Source: Myxococcus virescens (GTDB lineage: Bacteria; Myxococcota; Myxococcia; Myxococcales; Myxococcaceae). Taken from it: DNA of 64,000 nucleotides. The position numbers and the translations under genes were made by a program. Below, one piece after another: positions 1 through 8,324 of the stretch; the first letter of the stretch is position 1, and the number at the start of each line of letters is the position of its first letter. Below the pieces are notes generated by a model. It was not told the origin of the DNA. It saw only the letters and a program-made list of their open reading frames with translations, and searched no databases. The DNA lies in assembly GCF_900101905.1 (NCBI RefSeq), contig NZ_FNAJ01000015.1, positions 1 through 64,000 of the forward strand, read 5' to 3'.

Positions 1-285
1 CAGCCGCTCCAGCTCCCTCACCTGGGCCTGCAGCCGCTTCACTTCGGACTCTGGGACTACCGCCTCGTCTGCGCCTAGGCTGGACATCGAGCCCTCCTCC
101 GCCAGTCGCCTCCAGTGGAACAACATGCTCGCCGACAGTCCATAGCGACGGGCCACCGAGGAGATGCTCTGCCCGGCCATCTCCGCTTCTGCCAGGAACC
201 GTTGCTTCTCCTCGGCGTTGAAGCGTCGTCGGCGACCAGGGCGAGCCGGTGGGATGACTTCTACTTCGAGTGCCTTCGTGTCCAT
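1..285 (-). CDS. IS3-type transposase OrfA, N-terminal part (runs off window)
   Basis: Reading the minus strand from the ATG at 285 gives 95 uninterrupted residues to the window edge. The protein has a basic N-terminus (PGRRRRFNAEEKQRFLAEAE), then a helix-turn-helix (SISSVARRYGLSASMLFHWR) and the start of a leucine-zipper-like helix (SEVKRLQAQVRELERL). This is the HTH_Tnp_1 arrangement of IS3-family OrfA proteins, which bind the element's ends; the catalytic OrfB would lie beyond the left edge. A TnpA accessory protein of an IS66-like element has a similar HTH and is the main alternative. The gene begins about 50 bases from the 3' end of the neighbouring metalloprotease gene, and the sequence between looks like the element's terminal inverted repeat. 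Confidence 0.75.
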   Translation of the reverse strand, partial: MDTKALEVEVIPPARPGRRRRFNAEEKQRFLAEAEMAGQSISSVARRYGLSASMLFHWRRLAEEGSMSSLGADEAVVPESEVKRLQAQVRELERL

Positions 286-338
286 CTCTAGGCTGGTCCT
301 ATGCGTTAGGGACCTGTCCGTTCGAAATGGGGGCTACA
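286..338 (-). mobile_element. Putative terminal inverted repeat / leader of the IS element
   Basis: On the minus strand this stretch begins TGTAGCCCCCATTTCGAACG and continues GGACAGGTCC before the OrfA start. The TG end, the C-run and the GGACA block resemble IS3-family inverted repeats. The TAG of the metalloprotease stop (334-336) falls inside these terminal bases. The exact boundary could be up to three bases further right, and the partner repeat is outside the window. Confidence 0.5.
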
Positions 339-1938
339 CCAGGAAGATGTCCGTATAGCCATCCCCGTTGAAATCGCCGGCCACCAGATTCAGATTCGAA
401 ACCCAGGTCTCCTGCGAGGTGGCACTGAAGCTCAGTGCGCCCATTCCAGAGTTGCCGTAGCGAATCTCCACCTCGCCCGTAGGCATGTAGTAGCGGAAGA
501 TGTCCGTATAGCCATCCCCGTTGAAGTCGCCGGGAATCATCTTCAGGTTTCCAACCCACGTCTGCTGCGAGGAAGGGCTGAAGAGCAACTCCGTCATGAT
601 GGCCGACCCGTAGCGGATCTCCACCTCGCCCGTGCTCGGGCGGTACCGGAAGATGTCCGTGAAGCCATCCCCGTTGAAATCGCCGGGAATCAGTTCCAGT
701 CCAGGAATCCACGTCACCTGGGATAGAGCACTGAAGAGGAACTCGTCCATTTCGGGCCGACCGTAGCGAATCTCCACCTCACCGGTGCTGGTGTTGTAAC
801 GGAAGATGTCCGTGTTGCCATCTCCGTTGAAGTCGCCGGGGATCATCTTCAGATTTGCAATCCATGTCTTCTGGGACGAGGCACTGAAAAGGAGGTCCCC
901 CGTACCAGCATTGCCGTACCGAGTTTCCACCTGACCGGTACCGGTATCGTATCGGAAGATGTCTGCGTAGGCGTCACCATTGAAATCCGCACCAGGCACC
1001 TGGGAAGGTCCGTAAACACTGCGGGCGCCGATTCGGTCGAGCAATGAAAGGCGGGAGTAGGTCGACAAACCGCCACATTGCGGATAGTTCATCACCGACT
1101 CCGAATCATACGCAGTCAAACCCTCCCAGAGCTCACTCTCAGAACAATCCGGATTCGAAGAAGAAATGCGAAGATGCTCGTGTGGAAAACCAAGAATATG
1201 CCCCACCTCGTGCGTAAGTACCTTAGCGACGAGAGCATAATCATAGATCACATAGCGCCTATTCAACTCGACGCGCCGATCAGACCGCTCAAAGTCCGGG
1301 TAAAACGCCATTGCCACGACCCTGGAGTAACCAGACGGAAGAGCAGGTCCGCCTGGTTCCACGGGAATCCAGCACGCGACCGGATGCTCCTCGCAAAAAT
1401 CAATGGGCTCCTTATTCATGAACACATCAAAAACAACATTCTCCTGCGTCGGCCCACAATCCCCATCATACTGACTCAGGTGAACGAACTTCACATCAGC
1501 AGCAGCCTCCCACTTGCGCATCGCAAGCCCCAGGTCATGAACCACCTGAGCGTAGTGGACTCCCAACGACGCACTGTCCACGCAGTAGGTCAAGTGGCGC
1601 TTCTGAGCTGCACTCCAAACACTTCGCTGCCCACCAGAGATACGAACAGCTAGCGGGCTGCGCGTGACTCCGTGAGCCGATGCTTCAACGTGAGCATCGT
1701 AATAGCTCCGGAGTTCCTCCTGGCTCCTGAAAACTTCATCGCCATTCGCGATATAGACGCCACGTGAAGGAGCGAAATAAGAGGACGCAAGAAACTCCTC
1801 CCACGTCGGAACCCTCACGGTCTCGTCCGCTTCACTCGAGGCCAGTTCCTGTGCCCCCTCACCACAGCCCAAGGAACCCGTCGCCAGCGCCGCCAAACAT
1901 GACCAAACACCTACGATTCGTCTCACAGACCACTCCAT
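334..1938 (-). CDS. Astacin/matrixin-like zinc metalloprotease lipoprotein with VCBS repeats, probably 3'-truncated
   Basis: The product is a 534-residue secreted protein. The start at 1938 (MEWSVRRIVG) is preferred because it gives a proper lipoprotein signal ending in a SLGC lipobox; an in-frame ATG at 1986 adds 16 residues. The middle holds the zinc-binding site HEVGHILGFPHEH, followed about 40 residues later by a Met-turn SVMNYP, as in astacins and other metzincins. It should therefore cleave proteins at the cell surface. The C-terminal third consists of 51-residue VCBS/FG-GAP repeats (GDFNGDGYTDIFRY type), which form a calcium-binding propeller. Four are complete. The fifth stops after DIF with LV and a TAG that lies in the adjoining IS end, so the original gene was probably longer. 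Confidence 0.85.
   Translation of the reverse strand: MEWSVRRIVGVWSCLAALATGSLGCGEGAQELASSEADETVRVPTWEEFLASSYFAPSRGVYIANGDEVFRSQEELRSYYDAHVEASAHGVTRSPLAVRISGGQRSVWSAAQKRHLTYCVDSASLGVHYAQVVHDLGLAMRKWEAAADVKFVHLSQYDGDCGPTQENVVFDVFMNKEPIDFCEEHPVACWIPVEPGGPALPSGYSRVVAMAFYPDFERSDRRVELNRRYVIYDYALVAKVLTHEVGHILGFPHEHLRISSSNPDCSESELWEGLTAYDSESVMNYPQCGGLSTYSRLSLLDRIGARSVYGPSQVPGADFNGDAYADIFRYDTGTGQVETRYGNAGTGDLLFSASSQKTWIANLKMIPGDFNGDGNTDIFRYNTSTGEVEIRYGRPEMDEFLFSALSQVTWIPGLELIPGDFNGDGFTDIFRYRPSTGEVEIRYGSAIMTELLFSPSSQQTWVGNLKMIPGDFNGDGYTDIFRYYMPTGEVEIRYGNSGMGALSFSATSQETWVSNLNLVAGDFNGDGYTDIFLV
337..990 (-). repeat. Four and a fraction 153-bp tandem repeats encoding VCBS/FG-GAP units
   Basis: In-frame units of 51 codons lie at about 838-990, 685-837, 532-684 and 379-531, with a 14-codon stub at 337-378. 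Each encodes (G/A)DFNGDxxxDIFRY followed by TGEVEIRYG and a TWxxxLxxIP tail. The DNA is clearly alike from unit to unit. The unit nearest the IS is cut off after the tenth base past its GACATC core. Confidence 0.85.
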
Positions 1939-2328
1939 TCGCGCAGCAGCGAACCAGCCGTCCCAAAACCTGGAATAGAAGAACAAGCCACCAACTCAAG
2001 ACTCCTCACCGCCCCTCAAGCCGAGCGGTCGATGAGGATGACCGTGTCTAACAAAGGGGTCTGACATCACTCAATACCCAAATCCACAACCAGAAAATCT
2101 GGCTTTCCCACAACAAGCGCCGCCAAAGCCTCACTTGGAAGAGCCGAGTGCATTAGCACTATTCACTCGCAGATACTGGAACCCGTTCACGGACGTCGCC
2201 CCAAACCCGGCACTGCACGCGAAGCGGCGGCTTCATCGCGAAGGCAAGACCCAAACGGACGCCCAGGAGAGTCAGCGACGCCCCACATCCGAAGCCCATT
2301 TCGCCTCGGTCCAGAGTAGACAGGGCTC
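1939..2328. other. Intergenic region, AT-richer than surroundings
   Basis: About 390 bases lie between the divergent metalloprotease and 238-residue genes. It is visibly less GC-rich than its neighbours and should hold both promoters. A 65-codon plus-strand frame crosses it (2135-2332), but it lacks a convincing ribosome site and coding bias. I see no repeat or RNA gene. Confidence 0.4.
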
Positions 2329-3045
2329 ATGAGCGCCCCTGTCTTCATCTACCTGACCCCGCCCGACGGACTCGTCCCCCTGCTGACGCCGGCGCGGCTC
2401 GCGGCCTTCCGCGACTGGCTCTGGCGAGAAAACACGGAGCACCTGAACGCGGAGGAGCTGGCCGACATCGAGTCGGACGAGGAGCTGATGGCCCTCCTCG
2501 GCCTCGTGGACCACCTGCTCCAGCAGGGCGCCGAGTCCCTGCGCAAGCCCCCCACCCGCCACGCGGACGCGATGCTGGACCTGCTCGATGAGCTTTCCGA
2601 CTACTTCACCTGCGAGGAACTGGGCATTCCAGAGGGCATGGAGCTGGCGACGGACCTCAAGCCCACCGACAAGCAGGTCCGCGCCTCGGACGTCGTCATC
2701 GGAGAGAACTGTCCCGAGCGGACGTTCGAGCTGTGGCGTCACCTCGTCTGGGGCCGGGCGCCGGACCGGACCGTGGCGGAGGGCATTGGCCTGCGACGCA
2801 ACTTCCCCTCCATGGGCTACTGGACGGCCGCGGAGGTCCGGCACGTGCGCGACGACCTGCGCCAGCACCTGAGCGGGCCCCCTGACTACATGCCCATGAA
2901 CAACTGGGCCCGCTTCATGACGTCGCTCCGCCTGAAGCTGACACGGACCGGCCGGGCAGCAGCCCCCGCCCCGGCGATTGAGGCCATCTCCCGCGCCGTG
3001 GACCGGGCGGTCCGAGAAGGTGCGGGGCTGCTGTTCGCGCGCTGA
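2329..3045 (+). CDS. Conserved-looking hypothetical protein (238 aa)
   Basis: I do not recognise the family. The product is soluble and acidic in its first half (ENTEHLNAEELADIESDEEL), with no signal peptide or membrane segment. A central region is Trp/His rich (FELWRHLVWGRAPDRTV). The C-terminal quarter is basic and helical. The ATG at 2329 has no strong Shine-Dalgarno sequence in front of it. The gene converges on the MocR-type regulator, with only 8 bases between their ends. Coding bias is typical of the window, so the frame is real; function is unknown. Confidence 0.7.
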   Translation: MSAPVFIYLTPPDGLVPLLTPARLAAFRDWLWRENTEHLNAEELADIESDEELMALLGLVDHLLQQGAESLRKPPTRHADAMLDLLDELSDYFTCEELGIPEGMELATDLKPTDKQVRASDVVIGENCPERTFELWRHLVWGRAPDRTVAEGIGLRRNFPSMGYWTAAEVRHVRDDLRQHLSGPPDYMPMNNWARFMTSLRLKLTRTGRAAAPAPAIEAISRAVDRAVREGAGLLFAR

Positions 3046-3053
3046 GCCCGACG

Positions 3054-4490
3054 TCAGGTCAGGCTGCGCGCCAGCGCCCCCAGCGTGGAGATGGCCGCCT
3101 CGATGCGCGGCGTCCACGGGTGGCCACAGTTCAGCCGGAAGCAGTGGCGATAGGAATCCATCCGCGCGGAGAAGATGGGCCCCGGGGCGATGCTGATGCC
3201 CGCTTCCAGGGCCTTCGCACTCAACGCCAGCGAGTCCACCTGCCGCGGCAGCTCCACCCAGAGCAGCGCGCCACCCGAGGGCCGCGTCACGCGCGTGCCT
3301 TCGGGGAAGAACTCCGCCACGGCCTCGGCCATGCGCTCCACCTGCGCGGCGAGCCGACGGCGCAAGGAGCGCAGGTGTCTGTCATAGCCTCCATTCTGAA
3401 GGAAGCGCGCAATCGCATACTGGGGCACGGTGGCGGTCGTCACGGAGGTGGAGAACTTGAGCAACTCCACCCGCTCCCGGAAGCGGCCCGGCGCCACGTA
3501 GCCCACGCGGAAGCCCGGCGCGAGCGTCTTCGAGAACGAGCTGCACAGCAGCACGTTGCCGCGCGTGTCGAATGCCTTGCATGCGCGCGGACGCTCGGCG
3601 CCGAAGTGCAGGTCGCCGTAGATGTCGTCCTCGATGAGCGGCACGTCGTGAGCATCCAGCAGGTTCACCAGCCGCTGGCGCCGCACGTCGGGCATGCAGC
3701 TGCCCACCGGATTGCTGAAGCTGGGCACCGCCAGCACCGCGGCGATGCGCCGCCGCGTCAGCGCCGCCTCCAGCGCCTCCATCTGCATGCCGTTGCGTGG
3801 GCAGCAGGGAATCTCCAGCGCGCGCAGGCCCAGCGCTTCGATGGACTGCAGCGTTCCGTAGTACGCGGGGGACTCGATGGCGATGGTGTCTCCCGGGCGG
3901 GCCACCGCGAGCAGGCACAGGTGGATGGCCTCGGACGCGCCGAAGGTGGTGATGAAGTCGTCCGCGGCCAGCGAGCAGCCCCAGTCCATGGAGCGGCGCG
4001 CGAGCTGCTGGCGCAGCTCCGGACACCCGGGCAGCGCGTCGTACTGGATGCTCCGGTCGCGCGATTCGCGGCTGAGCGCGTTCAGCTCGCGGTACAGCCT
4101 GCGGACGGGCAGCAGCTCCGGCGCGGGCGAGGCGGCGCCCAGCTTGACCATGTGGGCATCCCCCATGGACCGGTAGACGCTCGCGACGAGCCCGCTGACG
4201 GTGACAGCGGTGGCGCTGGACGCGGGCCGGGACACCTGGGGCTCCGCCAACCGGGGCCGCTCACGGCGGCGCACGTAGTGGCCGGACTGGGGGCGCGTCT
4301 CGATGAGCCCCAGGGACTCCAGGTGCAGGTAGGCCTGGAGGACCGTGGAGATGCTCACCCGCTCGCGCAGGCTGAGCTGCCGCACGGACGGCAGCCTGTC
4401 TCCAGGCTGCAAGGTGCCCGCGGAGATGGCATCCGCGAGCCGCTCGGCCACCTGCTCATAGAGCTTTGCTTTGTGTGCCACCGCGCCCAT
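3054..4490 (-). CDS. MocR/GntR-type regulator with aminotransferase fold
   Basis: A 478-residue MocR-subfamily transcription regulator. The N-terminal winged helix of GntR type occupies roughly residues 5-75 (LYEQVAERLADAISAGTL and RLPSVRQLSLRERVSISTVL). A class I aminotransferase domain follows, including the PLP region LCSSFSKTLAPGFRVGYV, where the Lys forms the Schiff base. Such proteins sense PLP or amino-acid-derived ligands and usually control a divergent neighbour. The start at 4490 is set by GGGAGGAGCC directly upstream; the frame is open to 4751, but the extension lacks family character. An imperfect inverted repeat lies about 90-120 bases upstream, between this gene and the divergent DUF2917 gene. 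Confidence 0.9.
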   Translation of the reverse strand: MGAVAHKAKLYEQVAERLADAISAGTLQPGDRLPSVRQLSLRERVSISTVLQAYLHLESLGLIETRPQSGHYVRRRERPRLAEPQVSRPASSATAVTVSGLVASVYRSMGDAHMVKLGAASPAPELLPVRRLYRELNALSRESRDRSIQYDALPGCPELRQQLARRSMDWGCSLAADDFITTFGASEAIHLCLLAVARPGDTIAIESPAYYGTLQSIEALGLRALEIPCCPRNGMQMEALEAALTRRRIAAVLAVPSFSNPVGSCMPDVRRQRLVNLLDAHDVPLIEDDIYGDLHFGAERPRACKAFDTRGNVLLCSSFSKTLAPGFRVGYVAPGRFRERVELLKFSTSVTTATVPQYAIARFLQNGGYDRHLRSLRRRLAAQVERMAEAVAEFFPEGTRVTRPSGGALLWVELPRQVDSLALSAKALEAGISIAPGPIFSARMDSYRHCFRLNCGHPWTPRIEAAISTLGALARSLT

Positions 4491-4581
4491 GGCTCCTCCC
4501 AAGGTGAGCCGCATCCACCACGGCCGGTATCGGAGACGAGAACGGGCCCGTTGCCCAGATACAGCTCCCATCAACAGCGAC

Positions 4582-4612
4582 CGGCACAGTTCGCCGGAGC
4601 AGAACTGTACCG
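4582..4612. promoter_or_regulatory. Imperfect inverted repeat, candidate MocR operator
   Basis: CGGCACAGTTC (4582-4592) and GAACTGTACCG (4602-4612) are 11-base arms matching at 10 positions, separated by 9 bases. The repeat lies in the 193-base gap between the divergent regulator and the DUF2917 gene. An AT-rich GATAACAAT follows at once and could be a -10 region for the rightward gene. MocR regulators commonly bind such sites in divergent promoters; binding here is inferred. Confidence 0.5.
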
Positions 4613-4683
4613 ATAACAATCTCACCTGACTGAATCTGTTCCGCAACCGCCCGGGGGCGCATGTTGGCGCCCTGGAGGACGCG

Positions 4684-5028
4684 GTGATGTGGGACTGGAT
4701 GAGGACGGTGGTGAGCGGGCTTCGGTTCGAAGCAGCGCCAGCGCGGAACATGGGCCCGGTTCACCTGGCCCAGGGCGCCTTGTGGAGCGAGCGCACCCGG
4801 AGCGGACATCCCCTGACGCTGACGTGTCGCGAAGGCATGCTGTGGCTCACCTGCGAGGGCGATGCGAAAGACTACGTGCTGCACCCCGGCGACACGCTGC
4901 GCATGGAGCGCTCCGGGCACGTGGTGGTGCAGGCGCTGAAGCCCTCGCGCTTCTGCCTGATGCAGCGCGCTCCGGTCCATACGCCGTGCACGCCTCCCGT
5001 GAGGAAGCATGAGGGGCTCGTCCGATAG
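4684..5028 (+). CDS. DUF2917 domain protein
   Basis: A 114-residue protein that starts at the GTG at 4684 or the ATG at 4687. The core GMLWLTCEGDAKDYVLHPGD, followed by TLRMERSGHVVVQAL, has the DUF2917 pattern (a small cupin-like fold in which a Trp-Leu-Thr-x-Glu-Gly-Asp stretch is conserved). No biochemical role is known to me. It is transcribed away from the MocR regulator across a shared promoter region with an inverted repeat, so it is the most likely regulatory target of that protein. It ends 35 bases before the start used for the next gene. Confidence 0.75.
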   Translation: MMWDWMRTVVSGLRFEAAPARNMGPVHLAQGALWSERTRSGHPLTLTCREGMLWLTCEGDAKDYVLHPGDTLRMERSGHVVVQALKPSRFCLMQRAPVHTPCTPPVRKHEGLVR

Positions 5029-5063
5029 TCGGTGCCATGCCCTGCCTTGCTATCGTCCGCGCC

Positions 5064-5840
5064 ATGCCCAGCCGCCCTGACTGTCGCCGCCTCGCCTCGG
5101 TCCTCACGCTCGTGTCTTCGCTCCTCACCGCGCAGGCCGCGGAGGTCTCCCCGGCGGAACGGGTGGAGACCTCGCCGGGCCTGTCACCTGATGCCGTTCG
5201 ACGCGCCTTCGACAGCCAACGCCAGACGCTCGCGTCCTGCATGCGTCTGGTCTCCATCCAGCGCGGGAAGGACAAGGCCCCGCATTCGATTGAGTTCGTT
5301 CCGTGGAAGGCCGGACCCGACACGGATGATCGCATCCGGGTGCGCTTCACCCTGGCGCCAGACGGCAAGGTCCAGAAAGAAGAAAGGCAGGCGGAGGCAT
5401 GGGGCGTGCGGTCGATGTTCCTCGACCCCGGCTGCGTGGAAGAGCGGGTGAAGACCTGGTCCTTCCCGACCTTTCCAGGCAACCATGACGAGCGGGTGCA
5501 GGTGGAACTGTGGGCGCGGTTCCGGACCACGGAGGCGGAACGGACGGCGGCAGCCACCCGGTTGCGTGAATTCTACGGCGACTTCTGCAAGGCCCTTTCC
5601 GCATTGAAAGTCACCCAGCAGCCTCAGGCAGGCGTGGCGTGGCGCGCCACCATCAAACGCTTCCTCGCCGAGCACGGCGCGCGCGTCGACCCACGCATCG
5701 GCACGGCCATGCAGGCGGTCGGAGACATCGCGGGCCACGACCTGCCAGGCGCCATCTCGATTTATGAGCTCAGCATGGAAGAGTCGCTCGCCACGACCAT
5801 TCCATGCCCGAAGCTCCGCGCCTGGGTGAAGGAGGGGTGA
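5064..5840 (+). CDS. Secreted protein with a TonB/AgmX-like C-terminal fold (hypothetical)
   Basis: A 258-residue protein with an N-terminal signal (SVLTLVSSLLTAQAA cleaved near AEV). The region RVRFTLAPDGKVQKEERQAE followed by CVEERVKTWSFPTF resembles the TonB-C/AgmX module common in myxobacterial envelope proteins, with the Cys in the usual place. A second half after residue 160 has no recognisable family. The ATG at 5064 places the hydrophobic stretch correctly; an upstream ATG at 5037 is in frame. The gene ends 31 bases before the convergent WGR-like gene, with a hairpin between them. Confidence 0.65.
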   Translation: MPSRPDCRRLASVLTLVSSLLTAQAAEVSPAERVETSPGLSPDAVRRAFDSQRQTLASCMRLVSIQRGKDKAPHSIEFVPWKAGPDTDDRIRVRFTLAPDGKVQKEERQAEAWGVRSMFLDPGCVEERVKTWSFPTFPGNHDERVQVELWARFRTTEAERTAAATRLREFYGDFCKALSALKVTQQPQAGVAWRATIKRFLAEHGARVDPRIGTAMQAVGDIAGHDLPGAISIYELSMEESLATTIPCPKLRAWVKEG

Positions 5841-5846
5841 GCCCCA

Positions 5847-5868
5847 GGCCGGCCCCTCCTCGCCGGCC
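5847..5868. terminator. GC-rich hairpin between convergent genes
   Basis: A perfect 7-bp stem (GGCCGGC/GCCGGCC) with an 8-base loop sits in the 31-base gap between two converging genes. It has no T-run, so intrinsic termination is only possible, in either direction. Confidence 0.4.
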
Positions 5869-5871
5869 CAC

Positions 5872-7173
5872 TCAGAGCACTTCGCGCAGGTTGCCCTCCA
5901 CGATGCGCGTCAACTGCGTCACGCGCTTGTGGAGCCAGAACCCGAAGGGCTGGATGCGCTCGGGCTTCGTCATCCTGGGCAGCTTCTGGATGCTCTCATC
6001 GAAGCCGACCACGGCGTGTTCGCGCGTCGGGGACTTCGTGCGCAGGTCAAAGGCGAAGGACCTGCCGGTGTGCCAGCCGCCGTGGAACACGGTGAGGCGC
6101 TCCAGCTCCGCGTTTCCAGTCGCCTCGACGAGGCCGTCGAGGTCATAGACGTCGTCGGCGATCTCCAGGCAGCTCCAGCCTCCACCCGAAACGTTTCCGC
6201 ACGGGAACGTGGGCAGGCCATTGTCGACCGCGTTGTCCACAATCCAGGTGATGGAGCCGTACACGCGCAGGAAGTAATCCCAGCTCGACTCTGTCTTCCT
6301 GGGCTTGAGCGCCTTCACGCCATTCCAACGTCCGATGCGGTGCTTGTAGACACGCTTGAAGAAGGACAGATTCTGGTCGAGCGAGCCCATGCGCTTGGGC
6401 TCCTTCTTCACGTCGAGGTGCTCCGCGACGAAGTGCGCCTTGGGGTAGCGCGCGTGAAGGTCCTTGAGCATGGCGATGGCGGTGTCGACCGCCGCGAACG
6501 CGTCCTGCGGCTTGGAGAAGGTGGGCGCCTTGGGAGCAGCGGGCTTCTTCGGCGCGCCCTTTGGAGCCGCGGGCTCGGGGTTGGAATGGGCAGCGTCCCG
6601 GAGCTCCACATTGCGCAGGACGAAGCCAGCCTTCTCCTGGGCGCGGATGCGCTGCTCCGCCCGCTGGATGGCGGCCTCGCGGCTGCCGGCGGCCGTCTCC
6701 TTGCGGTAGTTCTCGACGGTCCGATTCCCATCGACCCAGATGACCCATTGGGTCGAGGCACCCTTGCGATACTCACGCACCGTGATGCGCTTCCGGTTCG
6801 CGTTCCAGGGCGTGCCATCGCGGAAGCCCAGCTTCCGGTAGCGCGCCACCAGGGCCTCGACGTCCGACGCGTCGCAGAGGGAGACGAGGTGGGCGCCGTT
6901 CAGGGTGCCTCGGCGGACCACTGCCTTCTCTCCGCGCACCTCCACGTCGACGAAGAGCTGGGACAGCAGCTTGAAGAGCGTGAAGCGTCCCGTCACGGGA
7001 GCGGACACCTTCAGTGCCTTGGGCTCCGGCTTGTAGAGGGTGCCCGCGCTCCAGACTCGCAGCTCGCCTCCCGCCGAGTAGAGCCAGACCTCGTCCTTCA
7101 CATCGAGCTGAGGCTCCGAGTACCAGATGGCGTCGCCGCCGTTGAGTTCCTGTAGGCGCTTCCAGTCGGACAT
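5872..7173 (-). CDS. WGR-like domain protein (433 aa)
   Basis: A soluble protein without signal peptide. Residues about 130-195 (STQWVIWVDGNRTVENYRKE, then AIQRAEQRIRAQEKAGFVLRN) have the look of a WGR-type module: beta strands with a Trp-bearing core, then a helix leading into a Gly-Phe turn. WGR domains occur in PARP and in many bacterial regulators. A linker of Ala/Pro/Lys repeats (about residues 205-220) joins it to a C-terminal half that includes a PCGNVSGGGWSCLEIADD stretch. The acidic, Trp-rich C-terminal part resembles SMI1/KNR4 or leucine-rich immunity-type folds, but I cannot assign it. Both ends of the frame and codon bias are normal. Confidence 0.55.
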   Translation of the reverse strand: MSDWKRLQELNGGDAIWYSEPQLDVKDEVWLYSAGGELRVWSAGTLYKPEPKALKVSAPVTGRFTLFKLLSQLFVDVEVRGEKAVVRRGTLNGAHLVSLCDASDVEALVARYRKLGFRDGTPWNANRKRITVREYRKGASTQWVIWVDGNRTVENYRKETAAGSREAAIQRAEQRIRAQEKAGFVLRNVELRDAAHSNPEPAAPKGAPKKPAAPKAPTFSKPQDAFAAVDTAIAMLKDLHARYPKAHFVAEHLDVKKEPKRMGSLDQNLSFFKRVYKHRIGRWNGVKALKPRKTESSWDYFLRVYGSITWIVDNAVDNGLPTFPCGNVSGGGWSCLEIADDVYDLDGLVEATGNAELERLTVFHGGWHTGRSFAFDLRTKSPTREHAVVGFDESIQKLPRMTKPERIQPFGFWLHKRVTQLTRIVEGNLREVL

Positions 7174-7277
7174 ACGCCCCCTCTCGCATGGGGCTGACGA
7201 GGGGTCAACGGTAGCACCGGCTCAACGGCCCGAGCCGCGCGCGCAGCCGGCCAGGAGGACGCGCTCCGCTGCCGGCT

Positions 7278-8267
7278 TCACAACCCCAGCGCGCTCATGG
7301 GGATGCGGTACATGTCCCCCGTGCCGCGGCCAATGCCCTGGACGGCGCTGTCATCCCGTGGCGCATCGAAACGTGCCCCCACGTCGCCCGTGAAGGGGCG
7401 CGTGCTGCTGAAGTAGAGCCACTTTCCGTCGGGGGAGACGCTGTGGTTGTAGTCGCTCGCGGGCGTGTTGATGCCTTCGCAGAGCCGGCGTGCAGGTGTC
7501 CATGCGCCATCCACCTTGCGGCTGAGGAACAAGTCGTATCCGCCCAGGCCGTCTTCCCGCCGCAGTGCACTGAAGATGAGGTAGCTCTCATCAGGCGCAA
7601 TCCACGGCTCGAGCTCATGGACCGACGAATTGATGGCGGGCCCCAGGTTCTCTGGCGGCTGGTAGGCGCCGTCGACCCAGCGGGAGACCCAGAGGTCGCT
7701 GCCACCCAATGTGCCGTCTCGCTCACCCCCGAAGTAGAGATTGCCATTGGCGGCCACGGCCGGTGACCACTCGTCGCGGTGCTTGTCGTTGACGGGAGCC
7801 GGAAGGCGTCGCGCGTCCTCCCATGCTCCGTCGGTGTCCAGCGACGCGGTCCAGATGTCATACGAGCTGCGGGGGCCTTGCTCCCCAGGCTCGGGACGGT
7901 TGGAGATGAAGTACACCGTGCGCCCGTCGGGTGAGAAGTGTGGGTCCGCGTTGCTCCACTCGGTGGCGAAGCGCGGGAGCACCGGACGGGACCAGTGCCC
8001 TTCATCGGTCCGCTGCGTTTCGTAGAGCGTATAGTGTTGGAAACGGTCATCTGCCCTTCCAAAGAGCACGCGTCGCTGGTCTGGAGAGAAGGCCATGAAG
8101 AAGTCCCAGGCCCCGGTGGTGAAGAGCCCCGCGCCGTAGAGTTCAGGCGTGCAGGTGCCCCCGTGACTCTCCAGCGCCTCCGCGGGCCGTCCACCGTGTG
8201 CGCCACAGCCCAGCTCCCAGAGCGTCATCATCAAGAGCACGCCTCGCATCGACGACATCCCCGCCAT
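7278..8267 (-). CDS. WD40-like (PD40) beta-propeller lipoprotein
   Basis: A 329-residue exported protein with a short hydrophobic leader ending in WELGCG, a weak lipobox. The body contains repeated PD40 blades with the motif S-P-D-G-(R/K)-x-(V/L)-Y-F, seen as FSPDGRTVYFISNRP, VSPDGKWLYFSSTRP and related IAPDESYLIFSA. These are the TolB-type propeller repeats of the Myxococcota and Bacteroidetes. The role is probably envelope binding or scaffolding; the substrate is unknown. It is divergent from the AraC regulator, with only 57 bases between start codons, so the regulator may control it. Confidence 0.8.
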   Translation of the reverse strand: MAGMSSMRGVLLMMTLWELGCGAHGGRPAEALESHGGTCTPELYGAGLFTTGAWDFFMAFSPDQRRVLFGRADDRFQHYTLYETQRTDEGHWSRPVLPRFATEWSNADPHFSPDGRTVYFISNRPEPGEQGPRSSYDIWTASLDTDGAWEDARRLPAPVNDKHRDEWSPAVAANGNLYFGGERDGTLGGSDLWVSRWVDGAYQPPENLGPAINSSVHELEPWIAPDESYLIFSALRREDGLGGYDLFLSRKVDGAWTPARRLCEGINTPASDYNHSVSPDGKWLYFSSTRPFTGDVGARFDAPRDDSAVQGIGRGTGDMYRIPMSALGL

Positions 8268-8324
8268 GTACGGCTCCTCCTGGACGTTGCTTCAGCATCA
8301 CGGCGGTCGGGATAGCATCGGCCC

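Noticed and set aside
2135-2332. 65-codon plus-strand frame in the gap before the 238-residue gene
   Set aside because: No ribosome site, weak coding bias, and it overlaps the start of the next gene; I treat the region as promoter DNA.
3120-4616. Long plus-strand frame opposite the MocR gene (498 codons)
   Set aside because: It is an antisense shadow produced by high GC third positions; the minus-strand protein has clear GntR and aminotransferase motifs.
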